Shown one piece after another: positions 34,907 through 46,800 of a DNA stretch of 64,000 nt. Source of the stretch: Benincasa hispida (lineage: Eukaryota; Streptophyta; Magnoliopsida; Cucurbitales; Cucurbitaceae); assembly GCF_009727055.1 (NCBI RefSeq), contig NC_052352.1, positions 23,597,512 to 23,661,511 of the forward strand, in the 5' to 3' direction. The notes beneath the pieces are model-generated. The model made no database searches, was not told the origin of the DNA, and saw nothing but the letters and a program-made list of their open reading frames with translations. A program made the translations under genes and the position numbers. Numbering within the stretch: the stretch's first letter is position 1; each line of letters begins with the position of its first letter.

Positions 34907-35610
34907 TGTTACAGAAAGACTCGAAATCAAGAAAGAACAATGTAGCTGGCAATTGAACAATTGTCAACTTCTTTCGGTTAAATATTGTAACCACCAAAGC
35001 TCATCATCGTTGATCGTAGCGCCTGCACATATATAAACGGAATCAATCGAGAGATTAATGTAAGAGTGAATCGTAAGTGAAAGAGCAAGATATTTTCGTT
35101 CTGTAATACTTTAAAGAGTAATAAAAGATAACCTCCCAATTTGCACTGTGGACGTAAGCCTTTTGGCAGAACCACTTAAACTTCTGCGTCTTTTCTTCTT
35201 CCTCTATGATTGTTTAGATTTTGCTAATGTATCATTTACATGATCGTGCAGTCCCTATCGCATCGTGTACACGATCGTTTGGCTCCACGCGCAATCGTCT
35301 ATACGATCGTTTAGCTCTTCAGTTGTCATCTATACAATCGTTTAGCTCTTCAGCTGTCATCTATACGATCGTTTAGCTTCAGTTAACTGTCGTCTACACA
35401 ATCGTTTAATGCTTTCTCCTATCGTTTACTTAATTGGCCTATCATTTAGTTATTGGTGCATCATCTACATGATCGGTAGACTTTTGGTAAATGGCAGAAG
35501 GATTTTCGAGCATCTACATTCTATCTCCCCTGTCTCTTGAATTGTTATCAACCGTTAAAATTGAGTGTATTGTGGTTATTAACGTGAAGATCTAGTCATC
35601 TGGGACAACA
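34907..35610 (+). repeat. 5' LTR of Copia-3 (704 bp)
   Basis: Starts TGTTACAGAAAG and ends CTGGGACAACA. A TATA-like CATATATAAA lies near 35028-35037. The CGATCG cluster fills 35215-35480. Confidence 0.92.
35215..35480. repeat. ACGATCGT palindrome cluster in Copia-3 5' LTR
   Basis: Repeated CTATACGATCGTTTAGCTC-like units about 30-35 bases apart, with flanking TCGTxTA and CATCGTGTACACGATCG palindromes. The copy in the 3' LTR (39945-40160) is similar but with fewer units. Confidence 0.8.
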
Positions 35611-35612
35611 AG

Positions 35613-35624
35613 TGGTATCAGAGC
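35613..35624 (+). other. Primer-binding site of Copia-3
   Basis: Reads TGGTATCAGAGC, the exact tRNA-Met-type copia site, two bases after the LTR end. Confidence 0.9.
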
Positions 35625-35694
35625 TCAGTGAACAATTCAAGACAACTCCAAGATTTGAATTCTTGATTCAAAGTAATCAATCTTGAAGACCAAG

Positions 35695-36420
35695 AATGGC
35701 AACTACCAGATATGAGATTGAGAAATTCGACGGCAAGACAGATTTTGAATTGTGGAAAGCAAAGACTAAAACAGTCTTGGGGCAGCAGAAGGCACTTTTG
35801 GCCATTGCAGACCCTGCGACATACCCTGAAACACTTTCTGAAGGAGACAAAGAGACTATTTAATCAAATGCATATGGAACTATAATTCTCAATGTCACAG
35901 ATAGTGTTTTGAGACAAACTGTGGATCAACCCTCTGCCTATGCCCTGTGGAATAAGTTGAATGAGATTTATCTCAACAAAGATCTGTCCAACAAAACTTT
36001 CTTGAGGGAAAGATTCTTCACATATAAGATGGACCCAGCAAAGTCCCTCACGGACAATCTTAATGAGTTCAAGAGGCTATCTTCTTAGTTCAGATCAATT
36101 GAAGATAATATTGGAGAAGAGAATAAAGCATTCATATTATTGAATTCTCTACCAAAAACCTTCAAAGAAGTGAAGATTGCATTGAATTACAGTAGAGAAA
36201 GAATCACCACATATGCTATTATATCAGCTGTAAGAGTCAGAGACCTTGAATTGCAAATAACCAAAAAAGATCAACCAGGAGGTGAAGGCTTGTTCTCTAA
36301 AGGGAAGAACAAGAACAATGGGAAGGGCAAATAGAACAATGGAGACAAGTCCAAATAAAGTGCCATTTTTGTCACAAGATGAGGCACATGAAAAAGGACT
36401 GTTATGCCTTGAAGAGAAAA
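35695..36420 (+). pseudogene. Copia-3 gag with zinc knuckle
   Basis: ATG at 35695 (MATTRYEIEKFDGK) follows the primer site by 70 bases. A stop at about 35861 ends the first frame, which otherwise continues through VTDSVLRQTVDQPSAYALW and the UBN2-type block FLRERFFTYKMDPAKSLTDN. The frame 36140-36334 gives LNSLPKTFKEVKIALNYS and VRVRDLELQITKK. The knuckle is complete at 36361-36402 (C-H-F-C, then H, then C), C-X2-C-X4-H-X4-C. The product would package RNA. Confidence 0.88.
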
Positions 36421-36479
36421 TTGAACCAACAGAACAAGAAGGATAAACAGACCGAGGCTGCTATAGTTGAGAATTCCCG

Positions 36480-37560
36480 TCTATTCATATGTTTTAGCTG
36501 CTACTGAAGAAGGTGGAGACCAAAGTAATATGAGACTCAAGATTGGGTGTTAGATTCTGGTTGCTCAGTTCACATGACACCATCCAAGGGATGGTTTTGC
36601 ACTTATAAGAAGTAGGATGGTGGGCTGATTTATATGGGAAACAATAATACATGTAAAGCTGTGGGAATAGGGTCTGTGTCCTTGAAGATGGAGGATGGTT
36701 AAGTCAAATTGATAAGGAATATGAGACATGTTCCAACTTTGAAAAGGAATCTCCTTTCATGGGGGATGTTTGATGCCATAGGATGTGAATATAGGGGTGT
36801 GGGAGGCACCTTTGAAATTATTAAGGATTGCAAAGTGGTCTTGGTGGCAACTAAGGTAAATGGTATATATGTCATCAAGGATGTGCAAATAGCACATTCG
36901 GCTTTGTGAGCAATGGATTAGAAACCCATTAAAGATAAGTTGTGGCACAAAAGACTCTCTCATATCAGTATGAGGGGGCTGCAAGTGCTATCTAAATAGG
37001 GTATACTACCAAGGGGTGTTGGAGATAACCTTGAATTTTGTAAACATTGTATATTAGGCAAAACGACTAGATAGAAATTCCCCAAAAGCCAACACACTTC
37101 AAAGGAAATCCTTGAATATGTGCACTCAGAGTTATGTGGGCCAACTCACTCTCTATCTCTTAGTGGAGCAAGATATTTTCTTTCATTTATAGATGATATT
37201 CAAGAAAGAGTTGGGTTTATTTCTTAAAATCCAAAGATGAAGTATTTGGTAGATTTAAAGAATGGAACACCTTGATTGAGAAGCATACCTCCAAACAAAT
37301 TAAACATTTTGAGAACTGATAATGGTTTAGAGTTTTGTGGAGAGGAGTTTAATTTGTATTGCAGGGAGCAAGGCATAGTAAGGCATATAACTATGAGGTT
37401 CACACCTCAACAAAATGGAGTGGCTGAAAGATTAAATAGAATAGTGCTGGAAAGAGTAAGATGTCAGCTGTCCAATGCCTTATTACCTGAAAATAATTGG
37501 GTTGAAGCTGTCTCCTACACCACATACATTCTTAATAGATCTTTCATCAATCTATAGAAC
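36480..37560 (+). pseudogene. Copia-3 protease and integrase
   Basis: The protease active-site block WVLDSGCSVHMT lies at about 36542-36578, with the D-S-G triplet intact. The frame 36709-36909 (MRHVPTLKRNLLSWGMFDAI) is its C-terminal part. GAG-pre-integrase reads LWHKRLSHISMRG near 36940-36980. Integrase core: FLSFIDD near 37175-37195, RTDNGLEF near 37313-37335, QQNGVAERLNR near 37408-37440. Internal stops at about 36998 and 37073, plus frame changes, make it inactive. Confidence 0.88.
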
Positions 37561-37717
37561 TGAAGACTCCTGAAGAGAGGTGGACAGAGCAACCATCTAA
37601 GCTGGAACATGTTTGGTTGTGTTGGCTATGTGCACCAAAGCCAAGGGAAATTGAAACCAAGGGCTGTAAAGTGGTGTAAAAGGCTTTAGACTGTGGCATC
37701 CAGTTGAACACAGAGAT

Positions 37718-38770
37718 GTGATCTTTAGCACTAGATTTGAGGTAGAGCCTCAAAATGATAATGAAGCTTTTACTTCCTCTCAAAACCATGAACTAAAAGG
37801 TGATGGGGCAGCTGAATCCAGTGATCATGTGTCAAGTGATCAAGTTGAGACACATGTGGACTTGCACAACTACTCATTGGCAAGAGACAGACCGAGAAAA
37901 ACTATAGTACCACCAGCAAGGTACCAAGAGTCTGACTTTGCAAGTGTGGCATCGAGTACTTCCATTTCTTTAAGTAATAATGAACCTTTCAGCTTTGAAG
38001 AAGCAACAAATAGTCTGGATACTAGGCAATGAATTGAGGCTATGAATGATGAGATGAAGTCCCTCAATCAAAATGACACTTGGAGATTAGTACCTTTGCC
38101 TAAAGGATACAAACCTATCTCATGCAAATGGATCTACAAATTTAAAGAAGAGATTCCAGGTGTGCAAATGTCTCGGTTCGAGGCTAGGTTTGTTGCTAAG
38201 GGCTTCACTCAAAAGGAAGGCATTGACTATAGTAAGGTGTTCTCTCCAATTATGAAGTTTACTTCCATCCGGCTATTTCTTTCCCTTGTTGTACAGAAAG
38301 ATTTGGAATTAGACCAGCTGGATGAAACGACAGCCTTCTTATATGGGCTGTTGAATGAGACAATACACATGACACAACCTCAAGGCTATGTTAAAAGTGG
38401 AGAAGAAGACCTTCTGTATTTATTGAACAAGTCCATCTATGGCCTAAAACAGTCACCAAGATGTTGGTATGAAAGATTTGATGAGGTGACCTCCAAGATG
38501 GGGTTTAAAAGGAGCTCATTTGATTGGTATGTATACATACATACTAGTAGTTTCAAGGATTCGGTCTATCTACTTCTCTATGTAGATGACATGTTGCTGG
38601 TCGGGAGATCCAAAGAGGAATTGAAGCAAGTGAAAATTCTTCTTAAGAGAGAATTTGACATGAAAGACTCAGGGGAGTCAAGAAGGATCCTAGGCATTAA
38701 AATAGAAAGAGAAAAAAAACAAGGCAAATTGCTTGTTAGCCAATCTAAATATTGCTCAAAGATTTTATAG
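37718..38770 (+). pseudogene. Copia-3 reverse transcriptase
   Basis: The linker frame 37718-38032 leads to RT with FSFEEATNSLDTRQ. The frame 38042-38770 (242 codons) contains WRLVPLPKGYKPISCKWIYK, RFVAKGFTQKEGIDYSKVFS, YGLKQSPRCWYERF and the catalytic YVDD (about 38579-38590), then a FDMKD and GIKIER region. A TGA-type break separates the two frames at 38030-38042, and the frame ends in a stop at 38768. All core RT motifs are therefore present in one frame. Confidence 0.92.
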
Positions 38771-38877
38771 AGGTTCAAGATGGAGAAAGCAAAGCCAATT
38801 GGTACTCTTCTTACCCATCACTTCAAGCTTTCAACTGCTAATGTCCAAAGAGCATTGATGAAGAGCATCTGAACCAT

Positions 38878-39540
38878 ATGAAGGTTGTCCCTTATTCCCA
38901 AGCAGTGGGATTTCTTATGTTTCTTATGACTTCTACACGACCAGATCTATCTTATGCAATAAGTATGGTCAGTAGGTACATGGCAAATCCTGGTAGAAGA
39001 CATTGGGAGGCAGTCAAGTGGATACTAAGGTATCTATGTTCATCCAAGGAGGCAAAAGTCTTATATAGATAGAATGAGCCATCCAATGATGAGGTTTATG
39101 GTTATGTAGCTGGACTATGCAGGGGACTTGGATAGAAGACGTTCCCTATTAGTATGTTTTCCTATGGAGGAACAATTTGATCAGTTGAAAAGCTACATTG
39201 CAGCCTGTTGTGGCCCTTTCCACAACAGAGGTTGAGTTCATTGCATTGTCTGAGGCTGTGAAGGAAGTTTTGTGGCTGAAAGGTTCATTAAACGATTTCG
39301 ACATAACACAAACTAAATTCAGAATCTATTGTGATAATTTGAGCACAATATACCTATGTAAGAATAAGAAGTTTCACAACAGAACCAAGTATATTGATAT
39401 CAAATATCATTTCATCAAACAATAGATTGAGAAAGGGGAAGTTGAGGTAGTAAAGATTCATACCTCGGATAATGCAACGGATATGCTAGCCAAAAATGTT
39501 CCATTGAACAAGCTTGGCAGATGCTTGGACCTTCTCGAGT
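38878..39540 (+). pseudogene. Copia-3 RT connection and RNase H
   Basis: 38878-39072 gives MTSTRPDLSYAISMVSRYMA and HWEAVKWILRYL, the segment after RT. RNase H follows in 39198-39425: ALSTTEVEFIALSEAVKEVLW, IYCDNLSTIYL and KYIDIKYHFI. The catalytic E and D contexts are present. Stops at 39069 and 39423 break it. The tail (VEVVKIHTSDNATDML) reads on to about 39500 before the purine tract. Confidence 0.88.
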
Positions 39541-39611
39541 TCCAGTTACTTGAAAAAGGTTAGCTCAAGTCAGCATAGTGAAGCAAAGAAGGAAGGAACT
39601 CTGATTGCTAA

Positions 39612-39624
39612 CAAAGGTGGAGAT
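39612..39624 (+). other. Polypurine tract of Copia-3
   Basis: CAAAGGTGGAGAT directly precedes the 3' LTR; Copia-2 has the same form (inverse of 29288-29300). Confidence 0.85.
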
Positions 39625-40285
39625 TATTACAGAAAGACTTAAAATCAAGAAAGAACAATGCAACTGGCAGTTGAACGGTTGTCAACTTATTTCTGTTAAA
39701 TGTTGTAACCACCAGAGCTCATCATCATTGACCAAATTGGTTGCACATATATAAATGAAATCAATCGAGAGATTAATGTAAGAGTGAATTGTAATCGAAA
39801 GAGTAAGGCATTTTCGTTATGTAATATTTTGAAGAGTAATAAAGGAGAACCTCCCAATTTTCATAGTGGACGTAGTCCTTTGACCGAACCACTTAAACTC
39901 TTGTGTCTTTTCTTCTTCCTCTATGATCATTTAAATTTTGCTAAAGTATCATTTACACGATCGTGTAGTCCCTATCGCATCGTGTACACGATCATTTAAC
40001 TCCACGTGTAATCGTCTAGCTCTTCAGTTGTCATCTATACGACCGTCTAGCTCTAGTCAACTATCATTTACACGATCGTTTAACATTTCCTCCTATCGTT
40101 TACTTAATTGGCCTATCGTTTAGTTATTGGTGCATCGTCTACACGGTCGTGCAAACTTTTGGTAAATGACAGAAGGATTTTCGAGCATCTATATTCTATT
40201 TTCCCTAACTCTTTAATTGTTATCAACCGTTAAAACTGAGTGTATTGTGATTATTAACGTGAAGATCTAGTCATCTGGGACAACA
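39625..40285 (+). repeat. 3' LTR of Copia-3 (661 bp)
   Basis: It matches the 5' LTR from TATTACAGAAAG (the opening TG has mutated to TA) to CTGGGACAACA. It is about 43 bases shorter, largely from loss of one CGATCG unit near 40018. Confidence 0.92.
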
Positions 40286-41020
40286 TTCTTCATGCAGAAA
40301 TTCATTGTGAATTTGACTTCAGATTTTGCTGACCTAGCTACTCAAGATTTTTAGAAAGTTCATGTTAGAAGACATATGTTTGTCTTTTCTTCTGCCTTAA
40401 TCAACCAATTCCTACATAGAAATCTGCTAGAAAATATGATTGAGCAACATCTTTCCTTGAAGAATTTAGTGTTTGAGCTAATTGGAGGTGCCAGATCTTC
40501 ATGGCCTAGGAAGAGGTAACTACCTATTTTCGTGTTAAGCGTAAAGTATACTTTCCTTCACAATATTGGAATATCAACTTGGTGCCCCTTATCTCATCAG
40601 CCAGACTTGTCTATATCTTTTGCCACTTTAATATATCATATTGGGGCCTCGGTTTAATTTTGAGGTGTTTGTTTTGAATCAAATTAAATGTCATATTAGG
40701 CCAAAAGCCCTTCGTTTACCCAATATCTATCCCTGATTGATCTGTGGCATATTATTGAGTCAGAAACTTAACTTACTTACTACTGCAGAACCCATTGGTA
40801 CTCCTCTCAGTCTCTTCTCTATTCATCCCAAGTTCTTGCAAAGTCATTACATCTCTAACATCGACACCTCAGCTTCGATTCCTCATCTCGATGGCTCTAG
40901 CCAAGCTTAATTAAATCTCGTGATATTGATATCAGTCTACAAAAACTTCAGGACCATAAGACTGATATTGATGAAGTGTTGCAGTTGATGCGGGTCACTC
41001 TGTCTAGACTTGGTGGGGGT
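40286..41020 (+). pseudogene. Env-like protein, C-terminal piece
   Basis: Continuing from 34906, the frame reads FMQKFIVNLTSDFADLATQD, then KVHVRRHMFVFSSALINQF, LIGGARSSWPRKR and, after a break, FLHNIGISTW. These blocks resemble the conserved core of plant env-like/'putative plant transposon protein' (Transposase_32-type) frames as I remember the family. A late block, LQKLQDHKTDIDEVL in shifted frame near 40935-40980, suggests a C-terminal coiled coil. Several stops are present. No signal peptide or clear membrane anchor can be read. Confidence 0.6.
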
Positions 41021-41055
41021 TCATTTTCTCAAAGGAGGGATTGGTTTTTTTACCG

Positions 41056-41076
41056 CCTGAAAGGGGGAGAGAATGG
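41056..41076 (+). other. Multiple polypurine tracts after env-like frame
   Basis: GAAAGGGGGAGAGAATGGGGGAG contains two G-rich purine blocks in tandem. Several purine tracts before the 3' LTR are described for Sireviruses. Confidence 0.6.
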
Positions 41077-41079
41077 GGG

Positions 41080-42250
41080 AGCACAACTTGGTTTAGGTGG
41101 TTTTGGTTTTGATTTTAGTTGTTTTTGCTTTGATGGCTCTTGTTTTCATAGTTTTGTTGTTAGTTTCTATTTGAACTGTAGTTGTTTGGCAGACTTTGTT
41201 TGTTTGATTTGTGTTGTAAAAATCTCTGCCTAATCTATTGTTACTATTGTTGTTAAGACTTAATTTTTGAAAATTCTCATTTTGTTGATTGATTGGGGTG
41301 TAATAATTTTGCCTTATCAGCCAAAGGGGAACCTTGTTAGAGATTTGTTGATTGGGTCTATATTTTTTCAAAGATAGATTGTGGTGGTTTTTGTTGTTGT
41401 TACAAATGTAATCTTAACATCGGTCACAAAAAAATATTATTTACTACAATATATTTTTGTTCCTTATCTAGAAAATTTCTGCAAATTTATTTTGCCTCAT
41501 ATTTTCCTTATTTGAGGTGTTGCTTATATTTTTGATTGAGGCGTTTGTTTCTTTTCTTTGCCACAATTTTAAAAGGAGAATAATGGTATTCTTTTAGAGT
41601 TGCCTTATTTGTGTATGGTCTGAAATTGTTTTTGTTTTTGGTAGCCAATTTGTGTAACATCGAACTTTTTTGCCGTATTCTTGCTATGTGATTGCATTGA
41701 TTGAAAATTGCAATACCTTGAAGATATGTCTCCTTTAGGGGAGCCTAAAGTATTGGTGTTCAGACGGGACTCTCGGTCTTAGGGGGAGCCCAAGACTTCA
41801 TTCTCGAGAAGGAGTTCTCTATCTTAGGGAGAACCTAAGATTCGTCAGTGAAGGGAGTCCACTGAGCTAACGGAAGATAATCAAGAGAATAGGAGTCTCA
41901 CACATTGTCGGAAGCCGAAGTATTCAACACTAATATTAACACACTTAGGGACACCCTAAGTTTAATAGAGATGGAGTCTCACATCTAGGAGAAGCCTAGG
42001 TGGTCTATGAGTTAGGCTCTATATGAGTCACTGTAGTAGTCAGTGAATTACAAATAAGTACTATATTGTAATTGCTTGACTCTTTAATATTAGTGGATTA
42101 TCTTTCCTGGGCACACTACCCTCAGACTTAGGTGGATTTTACCGAATTGGGTTGCCAACTTATGTATGCCTTTATTTTCTTTCTTGCAGTTAGTTTCGTT
42201 TGTTGTTATAGTGCTTGCCTGTGCTTTCTGTTTAACATCCATGTTTCGAG
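41080..42250 (+). repeat. Probable 3' LTR of the env-like element
   Basis: The segment is T-rich at first (41090-41480), then has the hairpin array (41733-42000). It then contains ACTTAGGTGGATTTTACCGA and ATTGGGTTGCCAAC (42126-42163), a sequence style I associate with the downstream part of Sirevirus-type LTRs. No second copy is present to fix its ends; both boundaries are estimates. Confidence 0.45.
41733..42000 (+). repeat. Tandem array of small hairpins, about 44 bp period
   Basis: Hairpins lie at 41733-41750, 41777-41795, 41822-41840, 41906-41920 (weaker), 41943-41961 and 41984-42000. Typical form: TCTTAGGGAGAACCTAAGA, a 7-8 bp stem with a 3-5 base loop. Most are preceded by a GGAGTCTC-like block, so the unit is GGAGTCTC plus hairpin. 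Confidence 0.8.
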
Positions 42251-43739
42251 TGATGAGTCATTTTATAGCTTTTTCATTTCTTTTTTAAAGTAATAGTGTT
42301 TTTCCATGAACATTATCAAATTAGTGCACAAATTTATTTTTTGTTTAGTAGGCCAAAACAAAACATTACAAAACAGTACATAAAATATCAACAATTGCAA
42401 ACAATCCAACAAATATTTATGTGATTGGCCATACCATAACAAATCAAACCTATGAATAACAACTTTAATAATATCAAACCCACATTTATTTTTTGTAACG
42501 TAAGTTAAAACTAATACCCTTTTCTCTCTGTTTCTTACTACAATTTAGTTCACACAATTGATTATTACTTAACTCCTTTCAAACCATTATTATTACTTAA
42601 ATTATGGAGTTAATTATATCGCAGTAATCCAACCAGTAGCCACCACATATATATAAAGAACATATATAAAGTATAAGTAGCTTATTACTTATAATAGAGC
42701 TTAGTGTTTTTTTTTTTTTTTTTGGTAAGATTTTCTACCCTTTTTTGACTATATATATGTAAGTATTTATAAAGTAAGTTTGGTTTAGTTTTTCCAATTT
42801 AATTATTTTTTTAACAAAATAATTACACTTTGTTGGAATTAACTAAATTAATATTTAATTCATATGCATAGGTAACAGATTAAATAGCAATTAAATTTAA
42901 GCGAGTGGATGTGATTATTAATCCATGACTTTCCATAGTGGTGTGACTTGTTGTGCAGAAACCAATCCATTAATTATAGGGGTTTATGGATAATTCTAAA
43001 ATCAACTAATAATAAATATAAATTTATGGTTTCCAATTCATTATATGTTGTTTCAGCCTCCCATTCTCCATGTGATAGTTAGAGCCTATCCGTAATCTAA
43101 AATTGTACGAAAGATTCAAAATGGAGATATTTGTTAAAGATGAAGACAGATTCTAATTAATCATATCGTTATAACGTTTACTGATTCCATGTTTAAGTCT
43201 TATGAAAGCGAAATATTAAAAAGTTTGTTTACTCTTAACCCATAGTTTCACTTGTCAATTCAAATACAATCGCTGGATAGAATACCAATAACCATTTAAA
43301 AACTTGAAATGGTTCCATTAAACTTTTATACTATGATTTTTAAACTCAAAAAAGACAAAAATATACATGCTTTTATATTTTGAAACCATATACGATACAA
43401 CTAGAGAAGAAATCTATATAGCGAGTATAAATTCAGAAGTCTTAAACCAACTAGCAACATTTAAAAGTATAATCTTGAACAAAACTTAAATAGAATAACT
43501 TGACAAAAAAGCAACCAATGTACACAAAAAAGCAACTTGACAAATTTTCCAAAACTATATCTTAAACAAAAATTTTATGGATGTTTATGAGGATGTTTTT
43601 GAAGATAGAATATGAATCTTAGTTCCTATTTTTCATATTCTCCATCTCTTACACAAAAAATTAAGTTATCTCTTATGAGTTAATGTGTAATTGGCGGAAT
43701 TGATCCAAGAAACAAAAAAACATGTTTAATACACACGGT
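42251..43739. other. AT-rich spacer, no gene seen
   Basis: Only short A/T-rich frames. A T-run of about 20 bases lies at 42704-42723. No repeat pair or coding domain recognised. Confidence 0.5.
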
Positions 43740-43852
43740 TCCCACTACATATTACCCCAATATGTATGAATATTACATATTACCACAATATGTTAATACT
43801 ATTCAATTTTCTACTATATTAATACCATTCAAAACAACACAATATGTATATT
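43740..43852 (+). repeat. Direct repeat, second copy beyond the inserted LTR
   Basis: The stretch with CACAATATGTTAATACTATTC and AACAACACAATATGTATA is repeated, with changes, at 47316-47400. Before the LTR insertion the two would have been an adjacent tandem duplication of about 90 bases. Confidence 0.65.
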
Positions 43853-46800
43853 TGAAGGAATCGAATTTCTCACAGAAGTGTGTGAACATCGTACAATTGA
43901 TATCAGTTTTGAAAAAACAAAATTCAAAAAAATAAATAGAGATAAACAATTAACCTATAAACATGTTTTTCATACATAGAGGAAGAGGAAGAGAAAAAAT
44001 CATCATTGTAATTAATTTCTCTTCACATTAATCCACTCCAAGGCTCACGAAGGTAGCATAGAAAAAAATTTTAGACACCACCTTGCTATTCTCAGGAACA
44101 AGGATGTGTGGGCTCCTTCTTCGTTTTTGGAAGAGGAAAAATGTAATACATCGAAAATGAGATATTACTTTCATTGAGAGAGTTTCTTTGGCAAACTTAT
44201 GTTCCTTTTTTTTCCCTCCATTATTCTATTGTGTTTTCACACACACCAAAAAAAAAGGATATCAAGAGAAGGGGGAGGGAGTTACAATAACTCCCTCACA
44301 CGTTCACCAAATAACTCCCCTGTAATAGGAAGGTGAGAAATATTATATTATTATTAAATATTAATAATATAATATTTGTACTAGGGTTAATTAGCTATTT
44401 AATAAATTATATATTATGCATTAAAATGCAACTCTCTCTTATAACATATAGTATTTAATATGAATCTTATTCACATCTAAATTTTAACCTATAGTATTTA
44501 TATAAATCTCATTCATATAAATAATATTTTAATCTTATTGGAATATTTATCCCTCATATAATATATAATTTTAATCATAAATCATATTTATCATTAATTG
44601 TATACTATAATGTATCAATATACATTATAGTTTATATTAATCATATTGATATAATTAATACTTTTAGTTCCCTTAAATAATTTGAATAATTCAAATTATT
44701 CTAAAAACAATTATTACTTGTTTTATCCTTTAGAGCAAGCAATGGGACCTTATGGACCTATAGATTAGAAGCTCTAACGATACGAGATTAAATAATTAAA
44801 CTCTTTAATTAATTAAATTAATAAACATTCATTAATTGCCGGTCACTCCACTAAAGACTGACAGTTGCACTCTTCGCACTGTAGATATATTTCTATGTCC
44901 ACGGATATAACCAATCAATGTTGGGTCAAATTATCGCTTTACCTCTGTAGTTACATCTAACTCATTAAGTACCACTGGTCTCTTTAATGAACAAACTGTT
45001 TATAGTCCAACTATAAACTAATCTCCATCAGGCCAGAGAGAGTGATGCTTCATTGTTTAAGACCCGGAATCAGCTATTAATAGAGCAATTCATCTACTTT
45101 CCCTAAAGACAAAAAAAGTGAGTTTCATCTTATGCAACTGTGTTCCCAGCTCTCTATTCGGGCCAATCCTCAAAATTGTAGGATTCTTGTGCTAGCAAAA
45201 CTGATCACTCTCACCCATACAGATCAATAGATTGCCCTCATGTTGGTTTTAACTACTAACATGCATAAGCAATTAGGATCTTAAGTACTCTAACTAGATT
45301 AATTTTAGAGATCAAGCAAGCATGTTCACAAAAGAAATTTAGGGTTTTAGAGCACAACCTTTGTAGAACTCTAAATTCAGCAACTACTTTGCACGAATCA
45401 GAACACGAACTCATCATGGATCATCCCTATAGTCTTCTCCACTATTTTTCAGCCTTAGAACGGATTGTGGGATCTATGATGAGAAGAAATTGAAGGGAAT
45501 TTTTGGGAATGAAGAGTTTTTGGTATAGGCACTTGAGAGAACAAATTCTCTTCAATTCTTCAATTTTACATGAACCACTTTTTTATTCAAAATTTCTTCA
45601 ACTTATTGAGAATTGACAACAAATCAAACCCATTTGAATGGGACTTCAGGTGTAAAATGAAGTGGAGAAAGTGGGAATAATCCACTAAAACCAATTTTTA
45701 ACTTTTAATGAATTTCATAAATTCATAACTAAAATGTATTCTAATTTTAAATAAAATTAATTTTAATTAAAAATTCTTTAAAAAATAATTTTAAGGAAGA
45801 TTAATTCAGATAATTAATTTAGAATAAAATTAATTAAACAATTTAATTAAATTAATATTAAATATTAAATTAATACAACATCTATCCCAAACATGAATCC
45901 CTATTCATGTTTAAAAGATTTTAAATTCTCCAATTCATTTAATTCGATAATTAAACATTTAATTTATATTTTATCTAATTGAATATTCTCAAAACTTGAT
46001 TTGAACGTTTCAAATTCTCTCAATACATTGTTCCAATGTTTTAGTCTAATATGAGCTAGTAAGGGGACCTAATGGACCTACAGATCATGAGCTCCAACGA
46101 TCCTAGATTAACCAAATAATCTCATTAACTCAATTAACCAACATTTGTTAACTATCGGGACACTCCACTAAAGCCCAGTAGTTGCACTCTTCTCACTGTA
46201 GATATATTTCTATCTACTTGATTTAATCAAGATTAGTAAGTGATCCTTCAAATGTTGTTCGTAATTCAAGTTGGGTCAAAATATCGTTTTACTCTTAAAA
46301 ATATATCTTGCTCCTTAAGTCCTACTGATCCTCTAATGATCAATTGGTTTGTGGTCCAACCACAAAACCGAGTCCCTCTCCGGCCTTAGAGAGAATGAGG
46401 TCCCTTGTTCAAGACCTGGAGTTAGTGCTTAAGAGAACAACCTATCTACTAACCTTAGAAGTGAGTAGGAGGGAATTTTATCTTGCAGGACTATGTCCCC
46501 AGCTGTCTACCCAGTCTTATCCCTAAGATTGGAGGCTTATTGAGTCGGTTATATTGAGTCACTCTCACCCACGCAGATTAAAGGCTAATCCCGAATAAAC
46601 AGAAGTTCATATTAGCTCATGATTAAGATCGAGTTTTCTAGGTCATCAAATTGAAATAGTCAGTCTTAGCAGTAAATGGTGTTATAAAGTAAAAGTGACT
46701 ATTTCGTGGTCTGGTCTTACGCAAACACATTACATAGGATGCCTCCACTCATAGTCTCCACATGAACGATTCAAGATCACACCATTTGTAACACTTTACG

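Larger units (their letters stand above)
34907..40285 (+). mobile_element. Copia-3, full-length but inactivated, TSD TTCTT
   Basis: LTRs lie at 34907-35610 and 39625-40285. A perfect duplication TTCTT flanks the element (34902-34906 and 40286-40290). The interior has primer site, gag with CCHC, protease, integrase, RT, RNase H and purine tract in order. It is one of the best preserved elements here: RT has a 242-codon open frame. Stops in gag (after about 55 codons), integrase and RNase H rule out a complete polyprotein. It sits inside the env-like frame. Confidence 0.95.
25639..42250 (+). mobile_element. Env-like 3' end of a probable Sirevirus copia, multiply interrupted
   Basis: Four collinear pieces of one env-like frame (25803-26320, 28439-28670, 34496-34906, 40286-41020) are followed by purine tracts (41056-41076) and LTR-like sequence to about 42250. 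Each gap is filled by an element with its own target duplication; removing them brings the pieces together. Copia elements with an env-like frame after pol, several purine tracts and palindromic LTR repeats are known as Sireviruses; this assignment is by inference. gag, pol and the 5' LTR are missing upstream. Confidence 0.6.

Noticed and set aside
41093..41371. N/T/K-rich minus-strand frame of 92 codons
   Set aside because: It is the antisense of T-rich LTR sequence.
41733..42000. A CRISPR-like array
   Set aside because: Units are degenerate, the spacers are not unique, and the context is a plant retrotransposon LTR.
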